Assembly (NCBI GenBank): GCA_934294965.1
Contig: CAKRAM010000067.1
Location: forward strand, 1-22,153
Reading direction: 5' to 3'
From: an uncultured Clostridia bacterium
Lineage (GTDB): Bacteria; Bacillota; Clostridia; Christensenellales; CAG-314
DNA: 22,153 bases
In this document: piece after piece, positions 1 to 6,584 of the stretch
Layout: each line of letters begins with the position of its first letter
How positions within the stretch are numbered: position 1 is the first letter of the stretch
The notes under the pieces: generated by a model
Told to the model about the DNA's origin: nothing
What the model saw: only the letters and a program-made list of their open reading frames with translations
Databases searched by the model: none
Made by a program: the position numbers and the translations under genes

Positions 1-2
1 GC

Positions 3-167
3 CACTCGGAGTGCCCCGAAACGGCTGAAACCGTAAAAGAAATGCGGGCGGAAGCATTTCCCACAGCCAAAGAAATACGCATTGTGAACATCGGTCCGAT
101 AATCGCTTGCCACTGCGGACCGGGCACCACCGCCGTGTACTTTTGGGGCGACGAACGGACAAAATAA
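3..167 (+). CDS. DegV family protein, C-terminal part (5' end outside window)
   Basis: This is the last 54 codons of a gene entering from the left edge; the reading frame begins at base 3 and ends at TAA 165-167. The residues IRIVNIGPIIACHCGPGTTA match the C-terminal signature of DegV-family fatty-acid-binding proteins, in which an IGPVIGxHxGPG-like segment lines the lipid pocket. Family members bind a long-chain fatty acid and, with fatty acid kinase FakA, present it for acyl-phosphate formation in phospholipid synthesis. A Cys stands where Thr is frequent (HCGPG for HTGPG). The N-terminal two thirds are missing, so the paralogue type and start cannot be judged. The next gene begins 9 nt downstream on the same strand, which suggests co-transcription. 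Confidence 0.8.
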   Translation, partial: HSECPETAETVKEMRAEAFPTAKEIRIVNIGPIIACHCGPGTTAVYFWGDERTK

Positions 168-176
168 ACCTGCCGT

Positions 177-743
177 ATGAAAGAAAAAGTTGCAAAAATA
201 ATACGCGTAAGCACCGTTGCGCCGGTTTTTTCCGCCATTATACTGTTTGCGCTGCTTATGCAAAAAACATTTTCGGTTGCGGAACTTGTTACCGCAACAA
301 TTTGTTTGATTGCCCTGCCGCTTTTGTCCTATCTTTTGCACGCCGTCATCCCTCCGCTTAAAGCAAAAGGACGAAAATGCCAACGAAACTTGGCGATAAT
401 CTTTTCGGTTGCGGGATACATTGTGTTTGCAACGCTCGGTTTGGCACTCGGCTTTTCCCCCGAAATCAAGGTTTTGGCTTTCACGTACCTGTTTAGCGGC
501 ATTTTGATAGGCGTAACCTCCTTAACGCCGCTAAAATGTAGCGGACACGCCTGCGGAATTTCCGGTCCGATAGTCTACTTGTGCTACTTTGTCAGCCCCT
601 ACTTTGCGTTTTTGACACTGATTTTGGTGTTGGTTGCTTGGTCCAGTATTGCGCTTAAACGCCACACCGCGCAGGACCTTATAGGCGGGATTTTTGTGCC
701 TATTGTGGCATTTGCGATTGCCGTTTTGCTGTTTGCGGCTTAA
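177..743 (+). CDS. small PAP2-like integral membrane protein
   Basis: This 188-residue protein is almost entirely hydrophobic, with about six predicted membrane segments. Two motifs near the C-terminus resemble the PAP2 (phosphatidic acid phosphatase type 2) superfamily. CSGHACG corresponds to the PSGH block, and SSIALKRHTAQD corresponds to the SRx5Hx3D block, with the nucleophile-equivalent His and the Asp in register. The usual Arg after the first Ser is Ser here, and the upstream KxxxxxxRP block is not evident. A lipid or prenyl-pyrophosphate phosphatase role in the membrane is therefore possible but may be altered. The ATG start lies 9 nt after the DegV-like gene. No good Shine-Dalgarno sequence is visible, so translation may depend on the upstream gene. 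A bidirectional terminator follows at 779-810. Confidence 0.6.
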   Translation: MKEKVAKIIRVSTVAPVFSAIILFALLMQKTFSVAELVTATICLIALPLLSYLLHAVIPPLKAKGRKCQRNLAIIFSVAGYIVFATLGLALGFSPEIKVLAFTYLFSGILIGVTSLTPLKCSGHACGISGPIVYLCYFVSPYFAFLTLILVLVAWSSIALKRHTAQDLIGGIFVPIVAFAIAVLLFAA

Positions 744-778
744 CTTGCACTATAAGCAAAAAATATACAATAAATAGC

Positions 779-810
779 AACAAGGCACGGGATCTTCCGT
801 GCCTTGTTTT
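779..810 (+). terminator. bidirectional intrinsic terminator, copy A
   Basis: A perfect 12-bp stem pairs aacaaggcacgg (779-790) with ccgtgccttgtt (797-808) around a 6-nt loop and is followed by T-rich DNA. It ends the DegV/PAP2-like operon. An almost identical hairpin lies 220 nt downstream. Confidence 0.8.
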
Positions 811-831
811 GTTGCGACTAACGCTAGCGCC
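779..831. repeat. 53-bp direct repeat containing a terminator hairpin, copy A
   Basis: These 53 bases match 999-1051 with only two differences (c794/t1014 and g823/a1043). The repeat covers the terminator hairpin and the following gttgcgactaac-ctagcgcc segment. Copy A is followed 45 nt later by a 15-nt match to the 3' end of the tRNA-Glu gene, so it looks like part of a duplicated tRNA-terminator block. Confidence 0.85.
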
Positions 832-876
832 TGCCGAAATAAGTTTGAATATGACAAAAACACAAAGATATAAATT

Positions 877-891
877 GTGACTCATAGGGGA
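877..891 (-). repeat. remnant of a tRNA-Glu 3' end
   Basis: The 15 bases gtgactcatagggga are identical to 1062-1076, the 3' acceptor and T-stem portion of the intact tRNA-Glu. The match stops inside the T-arm and no D-arm or anticodon arm follows, so this is not a working tRNA. DNA between this fragment and 960 contains a CCGC-gaa-GCGG mini-hairpin. The 7-nt segment tcatagg (882-888) is complementary to cctatga (954-960), so the block could fold on itself. Confidence 0.6.
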
Positions 892-998
892 TCGTCCGAC
901 CGCGAAGCGGCGGTAAGCGAAGTGCAACGGAGCGCTACGTTATTTCGACCTCGCCTATGAAACACAACCAAGGCGGCGCCATTCCAAAGGAGAAACAA

Positions 999-1030
999 AA
1001 CAAGGCACGGGATTTTCCGTGCCTTGTTTT
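999..1030 (-). terminator. intrinsic terminator of tRNA-Glu (copy B)
   Basis: The same 12-bp stem (999-1010 with 1017-1028) has loop gatttt. On the minus strand it is followed by the T-rich tract TTGTTTTGTTTC, so it can end the tRNA-Glu transcript. It is symmetric and could also stop plus-strand readthrough. Confidence 0.75.
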
Positions 1031-1051
1031 GTTGCGACTAACACTAGCGCC
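999..1051. repeat. 53-bp direct repeat containing a terminator hairpin, copy B
   Basis: This is the second copy of the 53-bp repeat at 779-831, with two mismatches. It sits directly after the 3' end of the intact tRNA-Glu when read on the minus strand. Confidence 0.85.
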
Positions 1052-1059
1052 GCCGCCAT

Positions 1060-1135
1060 TGGTGACTCATAGGGGACTCGAACCCCTGTTTTCGCCGTGA
1101 GAGGGCGATGTCCTAGGCCGCTAGACTAATGAGCC
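1060..1135 (-). tRNA. tRNA-Glu (anticodon CTC)
   Basis: On the minus strand this folds as a complete cloverleaf. The acceptor stem GGCTCAT pairs with ATGAGTC (one G-T pair). The anticodon stem TCGCC/GGCGA encloses loop CTCTCAC, giving anticodon CTC. The T-arm is AGGGG/CCCCT with loop TTCGAGT, and CCA is encoded in the gene (1060-1062). It has its own promoter and terminator. CTC reads GAG; a TTC isoacceptor would be expected elsewhere in the genome. Confidence 0.95.
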
Positions 1136-1188
1136 AAATATTGTGCCGCAACGGCACCAACCATTGCAAGCGATTTTCGACTTTTTGT

Positions 1189-1217
1189 ATTATATCATAC
1201 AAACACCGCGATTGCAA
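1189..1217 (-). promoter_or_regulatory. sigma-A promoter of tRNA-Glu
   Basis: On the minus strand, -35 TTGCAA (1217-1212) and -10 TATAAT (1194-1189) are separated by 17 nt. This predicts a start near 1182 and a leader of about 47 nt before the mature tRNA. The rest of 1136-1443 shows no gene I can support. Confidence 0.75.
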
Positions 1218-1443
1218 GTGTTTTGTAACATTTAGGCTTGCAAACGATTTTTGCCCGATTGAACGGACAATCTGCCGCATTGCGTAACTAATTCTGCACG
1301 ACATCCGACACTTGCCGACTTTTGCAACTTAAACTGCAACATGACTACCGCTGTTTTTGGCACAATCGCCGTTTGGCTGTTGAAAAAAATTACGTCCGAG
1401 CGGATACGTTGCACCTCTTTTGCGCCGCAATTCCACCACCGAC

Positions 1444-1480
1444 CACAAAAAAAGAACCGCACTTAGGGTGTGCGGTTCTG
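1444..1480 (-). terminator. intrinsic terminator of the YhaO/YhaN-like operon
   Basis: A 10-bp stem pairs agaaccgcac (1453-1462) with gtgcggttct (1470-1479). On the minus strand it is followed by seven T residues. It lies about 40 nt after the stop codon of the SMC-like ATPase gene. Confidence 0.9.
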
Positions 1481-1520
1481 AACGTGTGCAAAAATAGAAT
1501 ATTCAACAACAAATTTGACT

Positions 1521-3371
1521 TTACGCGTTGCGCATATGGCAGGTGAGGTAAACGATTTGCGTTTGCGACGTCATGCTTTTGAGCAACTTGATTGCGCGCG
1601 CGTAGTTGCCGTCGTCGAAGTTTACAAGCGCGTCGTCCAAAATGAGCAGCGGAATTTTGCCGCCGTAGAGCATCTCCGACAGGGCAATGCGGAAGCACAA
1701 CAGCGTAAGTTCCCTTATCCCGCGCGAATATGCCGAAAAACCGTGCGTTTGACCGTTTTCGATTACCGAAACGGCAAAGTTTCCGTCCAGCACAACGCGA
1801 TAGTTGCCGCCGCTTGTGGCGTTTAGCAATTCCGCCGTGCGGGCACACAGTTTTGGCAAATAGGACGTGGACAAATTTTGTTTTGCCTCGGCAAGCAAAT
1901 CGGCAACCTTGCAAGCAACTTCGTAGTCCTGCTTGGCTTTGGTAAGTTGCTGCCATACGCTCAAAACGCAGTCTTCCTTTTCGGCGCGATTGTCCGTGAC
2001 CGACTCCGCATATGCAGAAAGACGAGCCGACTCGGCAATGAGGGCGTTGCTTTGGGCGGAAAGTTGTTCCAAGTTGTTTTCCAAAGCCTGCGCTTGCGCC
2101 CGCATTGCGGAAAGTTCATTTTGAGAAACAAGTGGCGCAGGGGCGTTTTCCTTGAGTGCGGCAAACCTAGAACAATCTTGGTAGTATTGACGTTTTAGCG
2201 CGGCAACGACGCTTTTTGTTTTGTAGTAGTCGTAGTCCGAACAGTCCACTATGCGACTGGCAAACCTAAAGTACTCGTCCAAGCACTGCTTTTTTTGAAT
2301 TGCCGACGCCGTCGGTTTGGCTTTTACAGCCGCAACGCACACGCCCAAAACAGCCGCAACGCCCAAAAGCGCACAGGCAACAATCGTGTTGAACAAAAAG
2401 CAAATTCCGCCGCCGATTACCACCGCTATTGTTGCGGCAAGCAATATCCACTTGGTTAGTTTGCTTGTTTGAGGTTTTTCCGCACATTTTTCGGCTTGAT
2501 TGCCGATTTCCTCTATGTGCCGAGTAAGTTCTTCAAAATCCGCCGGGTACTGCGCCAATTTGAGTTCGGCTTCGGATATTATTTTTTGTGCGTTCATATC
2601 CGCCTCGGTAGGCTCGGAACGCAAAATTTGCTTGTTCAGTTCGGCTAGGCGCGCCTGACAATCGGCTTTTTTTGCCTTGATTTGCTCGGCTTGCGACTCT
2701 ATTTGCCTCAAACGTAGCTCGGCTTGCGACTTTTCCTCCACGTTTTTTTTGGATTGCTCCAAATCGCGAAGAGCCTCTGCGTGCTTTTCGGAAAGTTCGT
2801 ATATCAGACCGCCGACGCCCCGTTCATACTTGAAAGATTTTTTGTATTCTCGAATTTTTGCCGCTGCCGTTTCGTAATCGGCGCCGCTTTCCACCACGTT
2901 TGCCAAGCGTGAAGATATGTTTTCGTTGGAGGCAAGTTCCACATATTCCTGCGGGAAATAGGTGCTGCGGTCAAAACTGTCCGCCGTAAGCCCCAAAAAG
3001 TAGCCGCCGACGTCGATTACGTCCAACTTTTTGCCGCTTGCCGTTTCGATTACGGAAAGGCTTTCCGCGCGGGCGGTTTGACCGAAATACCGCTCTATGC
3101 GATAGTTTTTGCCCTGATGTTCCACCGTCATCGCTCCGCCGAATTTGCCACTACTGTTCCACGGACAATAACGCGTTACGTCGTTGATACGCTCGGCTCC
3201 GCTTTTGGTATAGTTGTAGTTAAGCCCGAACAGCATTGCCCTAACAAATGCCGCCAAGGTGGTTTTTCCGAAACCGTTTACGTTGCAAATGAGGTTAAAG
3301 GTGGGCAAAAAATCCACTTTTACGCCTTTAAGTTTACCGAACGCGGCAACTTCTACGGATATTATTCTCAC
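1521..3371 (-). CDS. SMC-like AAA ATPase, YhaN-type partner of a nuclease
   Basis: This 616-residue protein has the split-ATPase layout of Rad50/SbcC/YhaN proteins. The N-terminal Walker A is at residues 30-37 (NVNGFGKT). Charged coiled-coil stretches lie around 170-300 and 415-500. The ABC-like signature SRGIREL is at 549-555, Walker B LLILDD at 575-580 and a His switch (CH) at 611-612. Residues 306-349 form two hydrophobic segments between the coiled-coil halves. YhaN proteins show a similar membrane hairpin, so this one is probably membrane-tethered. Walker A has Asn where Gly is usual, and the protein is shorter than typical relatives. The GTG start overlaps the stop of the phosphoesterase gene as GTGA, which supports a heteromeric DNA-processing complex. 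The exact substrate is unknown. Confidence 0.85.
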   Translation of the reverse strand: MRIISVEVAAFGKLKGVKVDFLPTFNLICNVNGFGKTTLAAFVRAMLFGLNYNYTKSGAERINDVTRYCPWNSSGKFGGAMTVEHQGKNYRIERYFGQTARAESLSVIETASGKKLDVIDVGGYFLGLTADSFDRSTYFPQEYVELASNENISSRLANVVESGADYETAAAKIREYKKSFKYERGVGGLIYELSEKHAEALRDLEQSKKNVEEKSQAELRLRQIESQAEQIKAKKADCQARLAELNKQILRSEPTEADMNAQKIISEAELKLAQYPADFEELTRHIEEIGNQAEKCAEKPQTSKLTKWILLAATIAVVIGGGICFLFNTIVACALLGVAAVLGVCVAAVKAKPTASAIQKKQCLDEYFRFASRIVDCSDYDYYKTKSVVAALKRQYYQDCSRFAALKENAPAPLVSQNELSAMRAQAQALENNLEQLSAQSNALIAESARLSAYAESVTDNRAEKEDCVLSVWQQLTKAKQDYEVACKVADLLAEAKQNLSTSYLPKLCARTAELLNATSGGNYRVVLDGNFAVSVIENGQTHGFSAYSRGIRELTLLCFRIALSEMLYGGKIPLLILDDALVNFDDGNYARAIKLLKSMTSQTQIVYLTCHMRNA

Positions 3372-4399
3372 AGTTGCCCTCCTTCCAGCAGTTTTAGTCC
3401 CAACTCAAGCACACGGCTTTTCAGCTCCGGATCGTCTATTTGACTTGTTGCCTGCCGCGCAAATTCACCGCGAAGCGACACTTCGGCAAGAATTTCCGCC
3501 ATGTTGCGACGGGTTGTTACGTTGTTTTGAATACGCAAGGCAAAAAATTTGCCCTCGGTTGCCTGACGAGCCACAAACTCCGTGCGCATGTCGGCATCGG
3601 CGCTGCCCGTAAGCACCAAATTGAGATAGTTGCGCGTCGAAACGTCAGCAACGGCGTCCAACACAGCGCGCTCCAATGCGATTTCGCTGCCGAGCGACGA
3701 CACGTCGACGGTTTTGGTCACAACCGAACGTATACTTTGCTTCACGTGCTTAACGTCACCGCTATCGGTGTCTATCACCACAAAACCACCGTCCGGACCT
3801 TCGTCGAATCCGCGAGGCTCTAACGCTCCGCAATAGCACGCGCGCGTTCTTCCGAACGAAAAGGTTTCCAACCTGTGCCTATGCCCCAGCGCAACGTAGG
3901 AAATTTTGCCGTTGGACAGCGTTTTTTTGTCGATATGCCCGTAGGCGTCGCTGTCCACGTCGCCGTGCAGCACAACAATATTGAACCTGCCCGTATCCAG
4001 CGGCAACGGAGAAAACGCTCCCACGTCCGCCGAGGTCAATTCCTTGCCACAAACGGTCACGTTGCCGAGGTCGTACTTGGTCCAATCCGTGCCGAAACGA
4101 TGCACATTTGCAAGTTTGGCAAGTTTTTTGTAGGGAGAATCGTCCCCGTGGTTGCCTTGCAAAACGTACCACTGTGCCTTTGAGGCGTTTATTACGTCCA
4201 CAACGCTTTTTATTGTGGCATCGGTGGCAAAACTGTCGTCGAACAAATCTCCCGCAACTATAACCGCCGCCGCACCGATGTTATCGGCATACTGCGCCAT
4301 AGACGAAAATGCCGAAATCAACTCTCTGCGACGTGTTTTGCCGTCCACCCCGATAAACGGGGAATCCAAATGCACGTCTGCCGTGTGAATAATTTTCAT
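3368..4399 (-). CDS. metallophosphoesterase, YhaO/SbcD-type DNA exonuclease subunit
   Basis: This 343-residue protein carries the calcineurin-like phosphoesterase motifs in order. These are DVH (D8, H10), GD (D51), GNH (N83-H84), HGD (H145) and GHRH (H173, H175), which would hold two metal ions. Such Mre11/SbcD/YhaO proteins cut DNA ends or hairpins together with a Rad50-like ATPase, which is the next gene. The ATG at 4397-4399 is chosen because AAGGAG lies 6 nt upstream and MKIIHTADVHLDSPF is the conserved N-terminus. An in-frame extension to 4504 would run through the -10 and -35 boxes. The third motif reads GNHGD rather than the commoner GNHD/E. A DNA repair or recombination role is inferred from family and pairing. 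Confidence 0.9.
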   Translation of the reverse strand: MKIIHTADVHLDSPFIGVDGKTRRRELISAFSSMAQYADNIGAAAVIVAGDLFDDSFATDATIKSVVDVINASKAQWYVLQGNHGDDSPYKKLAKLANVHRFGTDWTKYDLGNVTVCGKELTSADVGAFSPLPLDTGRFNIVVLHGDVDSDAYGHIDKKTLSNGKISYVALGHRHRLETFSFGRTRACYCGALEPRGFDEGPDGGFVVIDTDSGDVKHVKQSIRSVVTKTVDVSSLGSEIALERAVLDAVADVSTRNYLNLVLTGSADADMRTEFVARQATEGKFFALRIQNNVTTRRNMAEILAEVSLRGEFARQATSQIDDPELKSRVLELGLKLLEGGQL

Positions 4400-4475
4400 A
4401 ATAACTCCTTGACCGATTGCCGAAGCTTTTGCGCTTGTTTCGACTAACCGCATGTTTGCGTTCGGTCTTGTGAAA

Positions 4476-4504
4476 ATTGTATCACAACAAACGTTTTTTT
4501 TCAA
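4476..4504 (-). promoter_or_regulatory. promoter of the YhaO/YhaN-like operon
   Basis: On the minus strand, -35 TTGAAA (4504-4499) and -10 TACAAT (4481-4476) are separated by 17 nt. This gives a predicted start near 4469 and a leader of about 70 nt. It shares the 356-nt gap 4400-4755 with the divergent AraC-family gene. Confidence 0.75.
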
Positions 4505-4697
4505 CAGCCGAAATGATAATATTTTTGCTCCGTTTATTGCAAAAAAACACTCCCGCTTTGCCTCATGCTTGCATATGTTGCATTGTTGTTACGAAATTGT
4601 TTGCGCCAAAACACATATTTGCCGCGGAACATATGTTTTTGGGCGACAATCTTGCTTCCAAACAACGGAAAACACCGCGCGCAACGGCAATTTGCTC

Positions 4698-4726
4698 TTT
4701 ACAACCGCGTTGCAATAAGATATAAT
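4698..4726 (+). promoter_or_regulatory. promoter of the AraC-family regulator gene
   Basis: The -35 TTTACA (4698-4703) and a perfect -10 TATAAT (4721-4726) are spaced by 17 nt, placing the start near 4733. The leader is only about 23 nt and contains AAGGAGG. No other gene is seen in 4400-4755. Confidence 0.8.
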
Positions 4727-4755
4727 ATATCAAATAACGCAAGGAGGCGGTGACT

Positions 4756-5661
4756 ATGCACGAAAACAACTCGGTAGGACCGGGATTTCCGCATTTGAAA
4801 GAAAAAACCGTGCACGGCACACCGCTATTGCCATTTGCACGCTATCACACAAACATATCGGATATGCTGCCTTTTTACCCCATTCATTGGCACGAAGAGG
4901 TGGAAATTATCAAAATTCAAAGCGGAATAGGCAAACTTTGCGTCGACGGCAATTGGTACACCGCCGAAAAGGGAGATATTTTTATACTGCGCCCGTTTGC
5001 GATGCACTCGGTAAACCGCTTCGGCAACAACGATATGATTATGGATGCCGTTGTGTTTAACCTGCGCCTGCTGGAAACCGACGGCGGAGATATTTGCACT
5101 CTGAAGTACTTTGCTCCGCTTTTGAACGAAAAAAACGCCGTACCCGTTGTGGTTAAACCGCAAGTTACTTGGTACGGCGAATTTAACAAAGCCGTTTGCG
5201 ACCTTTTTGTTTCCGAAGGGGAAGACGGCGAAGAATTGGGTATAAAAGCCAACCTGTACAAGGTTTTTTACCTAATCTACTCCAACAGGTTGCTTTCGTC
5301 GGCAAAAAATGTGACCGAGGACAGACAGTGCTACACGGTACGTCGCGCGCTGGAATACATCCGCACAAACTATAAAAACAAAATAACCGTGGACGATATT
5401 GCCGAACACTGCGGTTACAGCGCGTTTTATGTGATGAAACTGTTCAAAAGATTTGCCGGAGTTTCCTGCGTGGAATACGCCAACAATTACCGCCTGAACG
5501 TTGCGGGACAACTGCTTTTGGCATCCTCCAACGACGTTGCGGAAATTGCCCGAAGCGTAGGCTTTGCCAACATTTCCTACTTTAACAGACAGTTCAAAAA
5601 GCAATACGGCGCCACTCCCAAAGCGTTTAGGTCGCAAAACGGCGTTACTATCGGCGTTTAA
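4756..5661 (+). CDS. AraC-family transcriptional regulator with cupin sensor domain
   Basis: The 301-residue protein has an N-terminal cupin-like ligand domain (about residues 25-130), recognisable by PIHWHEEVEI and a following EKGDIFILRP strand pair. Its C-terminal region is a double helix-turn-helix of the AraC/XylS type (about 195-295). The first HTH includes VDDIAEHCGYSAFYVMKLFK and the second includes VAEIARSVGFANISYFNRQF. Cupin-AraC regulators typically sense sugars or glycosides and activate carbohydrate genes. ATG 4756 is preferred over GTG 4750 because AAGGAGG (4741-4747) is 8 nt from the ATG but only 2 nt from the GTG. No transport or enzyme gene adjoins it on the same strand, so its target is unknown. 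The 6585-20907 cluster is possible but lies about 0.9 kb away in opposite orientation. Confidence 0.88.
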   Translation: MHENNSVGPGFPHLKEKTVHGTPLLPFARYHTNISDMLPFYPIHWHEEVEIIKIQSGIGKLCVDGNWYTAEKGDIFILRPFAMHSVNRFGNNDMIMDAVVFNLRLLETDGGDICTLKYFAPLLNEKNAVPVVVKPQVTWYGEFNKAVCDLFVSEGEDGEELGIKANLYKVFYLIYSNRLLSSAKNVTEDRQCYTVRRALEYIRTNYKNKITVDDIAEHCGYSAFYVMKLFKRFAGVSCVEYANNYRLNVAGQLLLASSNDVAEIARSVGFANISYFNRQFKKQYGATPKAFRSQNGVTIGV

Positions 5662-5725
5662 ATTTTGCCGATTGGGGAAAATTCAAAAACATTTGTGTAA
5701 AACGACGGGCAAGTTTGCAATACCG

Positions 5726-5754
5726 TTGACTATTGCGCGCTTTTGAAGTATAAT
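5726..5754 (+). promoter_or_regulatory. strong promoter with no ORF behind it
   Basis: The -35 TTGACT (5726-5731) and -10 TATAAT (5749-5754) have an exact 17-nt spacer, predicting transcription from about 5761. No open frame with a ribosome binding site follows, and the next plus-strand gene is a tRNA at 6192. It may drive a non-coding RNA or a long tRNA precursor. Confidence 0.6.
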
Positions 5755-5760
5755 GTGTGC

Positions 5761-5940
5761 TGTTGCGACGACACAAAACCTTTTGCATAACGCAGCCAAA
5801 GGCAACCGCTTGTAACAAAAGCCGTGCGCACGTTCACCGAACGCACAAAGCCGCACCGACGACACCTGCCCGCACCGCTTTGACATATTTTGTAACATCG
5901 GGGCGGAAAGCGCGCGAATCACACTAAGCGACACTGACGA
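5761..5940 (+). other. candidate non-coding transcript (unclassified)
   Basis: This stretch lies directly behind the strong promoter at 5726-5754 and has no convincing ORF. It contains several local inverted repeats. CCTTT-TGC pairs with GCA-AAAGG (5779-5802, 3-nt bulge), and GTGCG pairs with CGCAC around a TTC/GAA core (about 5823-5845). CCGC and GCGG lie near 5875-5905. I do not recognise 6S RNA, RNase P RNA, SRP RNA or tmRNA signatures. The 3' end is a guess. It could simply be untranslated spacer. Confidence 0.25.
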
Positions 5941-5941
5941 C

Positions 5942-5991
5942 TTTACATATCGAAGGCAAAAACGATAGTTTTGTAGTAAATCCGCAAGGAT
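5942..5991. repeat. 50-nt imperfect direct repeat, copy 1
   Basis: The core cgaaggcaaaaacgatagtt and the continuing ttgtagtaaatccgcaa recur at 6086-6137 with a few substitutions and 1-nt gaps. The centre AAAAC-gata-GTTTT can form a small hairpin. The copies are 144 nt apart and lie upstream of tRNA-Arg. Confidence 0.8.
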
Positions 5992-6085
5992 ATGAAAAAT
6001 TTTGGCAATAGGCAAAAGATTTTACCTCTGTTGTTTATAATACTAGCAGTGGCAAACTTGCTTACAATGGTTTGTAACTTCACAG

Positions 6086-6137
6086 TTTTACATGCTCGAA
6101 GGACAAAAACGATAGTTTTGTAGTAAATCCGCAAAGA
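6086..6137. repeat. 50-nt imperfect direct repeat, copy 2
   Basis: This is the second copy of the repeat at 5942-5991; it ends 54 nt before tRNA-Arg. The block aaaaacgatagttttgtagt and the following aaatccgcaa are identical in both copies. Confidence 0.8.
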
Positions 6138-6191
6138 TTGGTCAAATTTTGAACTTGTTTCAAATCTGACTTCATATATTTTGTATAATTC

Positions 6192-6266
6192 CTTTCCGTA
6201 GTTAAATGGATATAACCGTGCCCTCCTAAGGCACTATTGTGGGTTCGATTCCCGCCGGGAAGACCA
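6192..6266 (+). tRNA. tRNA-Arg (anticodon CCT)
   Basis: A complete cloverleaf is visible. Acceptor CTTTCCG pairs with CGGGAAG (one T-G pair). The anticodon stem GTGCC/GGCAC encloses loop CTCCTAA, giving anticodon CCT, which reads AGG. The T-arm is GTGGG/CCCGC with loop TTCGATT, and CCA is encoded at 6264-6266. A TATAAT at 6184-6189 lies only 2 nt upstream, too close to be this tRNA's own -10 box. Transcription may therefore come from further upstream, for example the promoter at 5726. Confidence 0.95.
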
Positions 6267-6267
6267 T

Positions 6268-6297
6268 AGCACTCGCCTAGTCGAGTGCTTTTTTTTT
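6268..6297 (+). terminator. intrinsic terminator of tRNA-Arg
   Basis: An 8-bp stem, agcactcg (6268-6275) with cgagtgct (6282-6289), is followed by nine T residues. It starts 1 nt after the tRNA CCA. Confidence 0.93.
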
Positions 6298-6303
6298 GCA
6301 ACA

Positions 6304-6337
6304 AAAAAGATTTGCCGAATTGTTAGCAAATCTTTTT
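6304..6337 (-). terminator. hairpin, probable terminator for the long minus-strand cluster
   Basis: A 12-bp stem, aaaaagatttgc (6304-6315) with gcaaatcttttt (6326-6337), is followed on the minus strand by TTTTTTGTTG. It is the first terminator-like structure after the stop at 6585, about 250 nt away. Apart from it, 6298-6584 shows nothing I can support. Confidence 0.55.
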
Positions 6338-6584
6338 GTGCTACAAATGTTTAATTTTCATTTAAGCGCTAGCGGTTTTGCAAATATTACGTAACTTGCA
6401 AGCAAAACATTAACGGCAATCGGCTTGTTATGTTATTACCTGATGCAAATTCAAAGTTGAACAAAGCAACGCATTTTGCGCTACAGTCGCATTTTGCCAC
6501 ATTGTGTTTAGCCGGGCAAGTATTGACTATTCCGCAGTACGCATGCAACACTTGGCGCCGACAAAAAGCGTTATTTGCAAGCAA

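Noticed and set aside
877..960. A second functional tRNA next to tRNA-Glu
   Set aside because: Only the last 15 nt match; there is no anticodon or D-arm.
1390..1956. 188-codon minus-strand frame overlapping the SMC-like ATPase gene
   Set aside because: It is a shadow of the ATPase gene in another frame, rich in Arg/Cys/His, and it runs through the operon terminator.
4400..4504. N-terminal extension of the YhaO-like protein
   Set aside because: The extension would be translated from inside the promoter. AAGGAG and the conserved N-terminus place the start at 4399.
5683..6015. 110-codon minus-strand open frame in the gap before tRNA-Arg
   Set aside because: No ribosome binding site or recognisable domain. 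The composition is Cys/Arg-rich in the way shadow frames are, and it lies antisense to a strong promoter and across a repeat.
5942..6137. CRISPR array
   Set aside because: Only two imperfect copies with a spacer near 94 nt and no cas genes.
6184..6189. TATAAT as promoter of tRNA-Arg
   Set aside because: It ends 2 nt before the mature tRNA, so the start would fall inside the tRNA, and there is no -35 at 17 nt.
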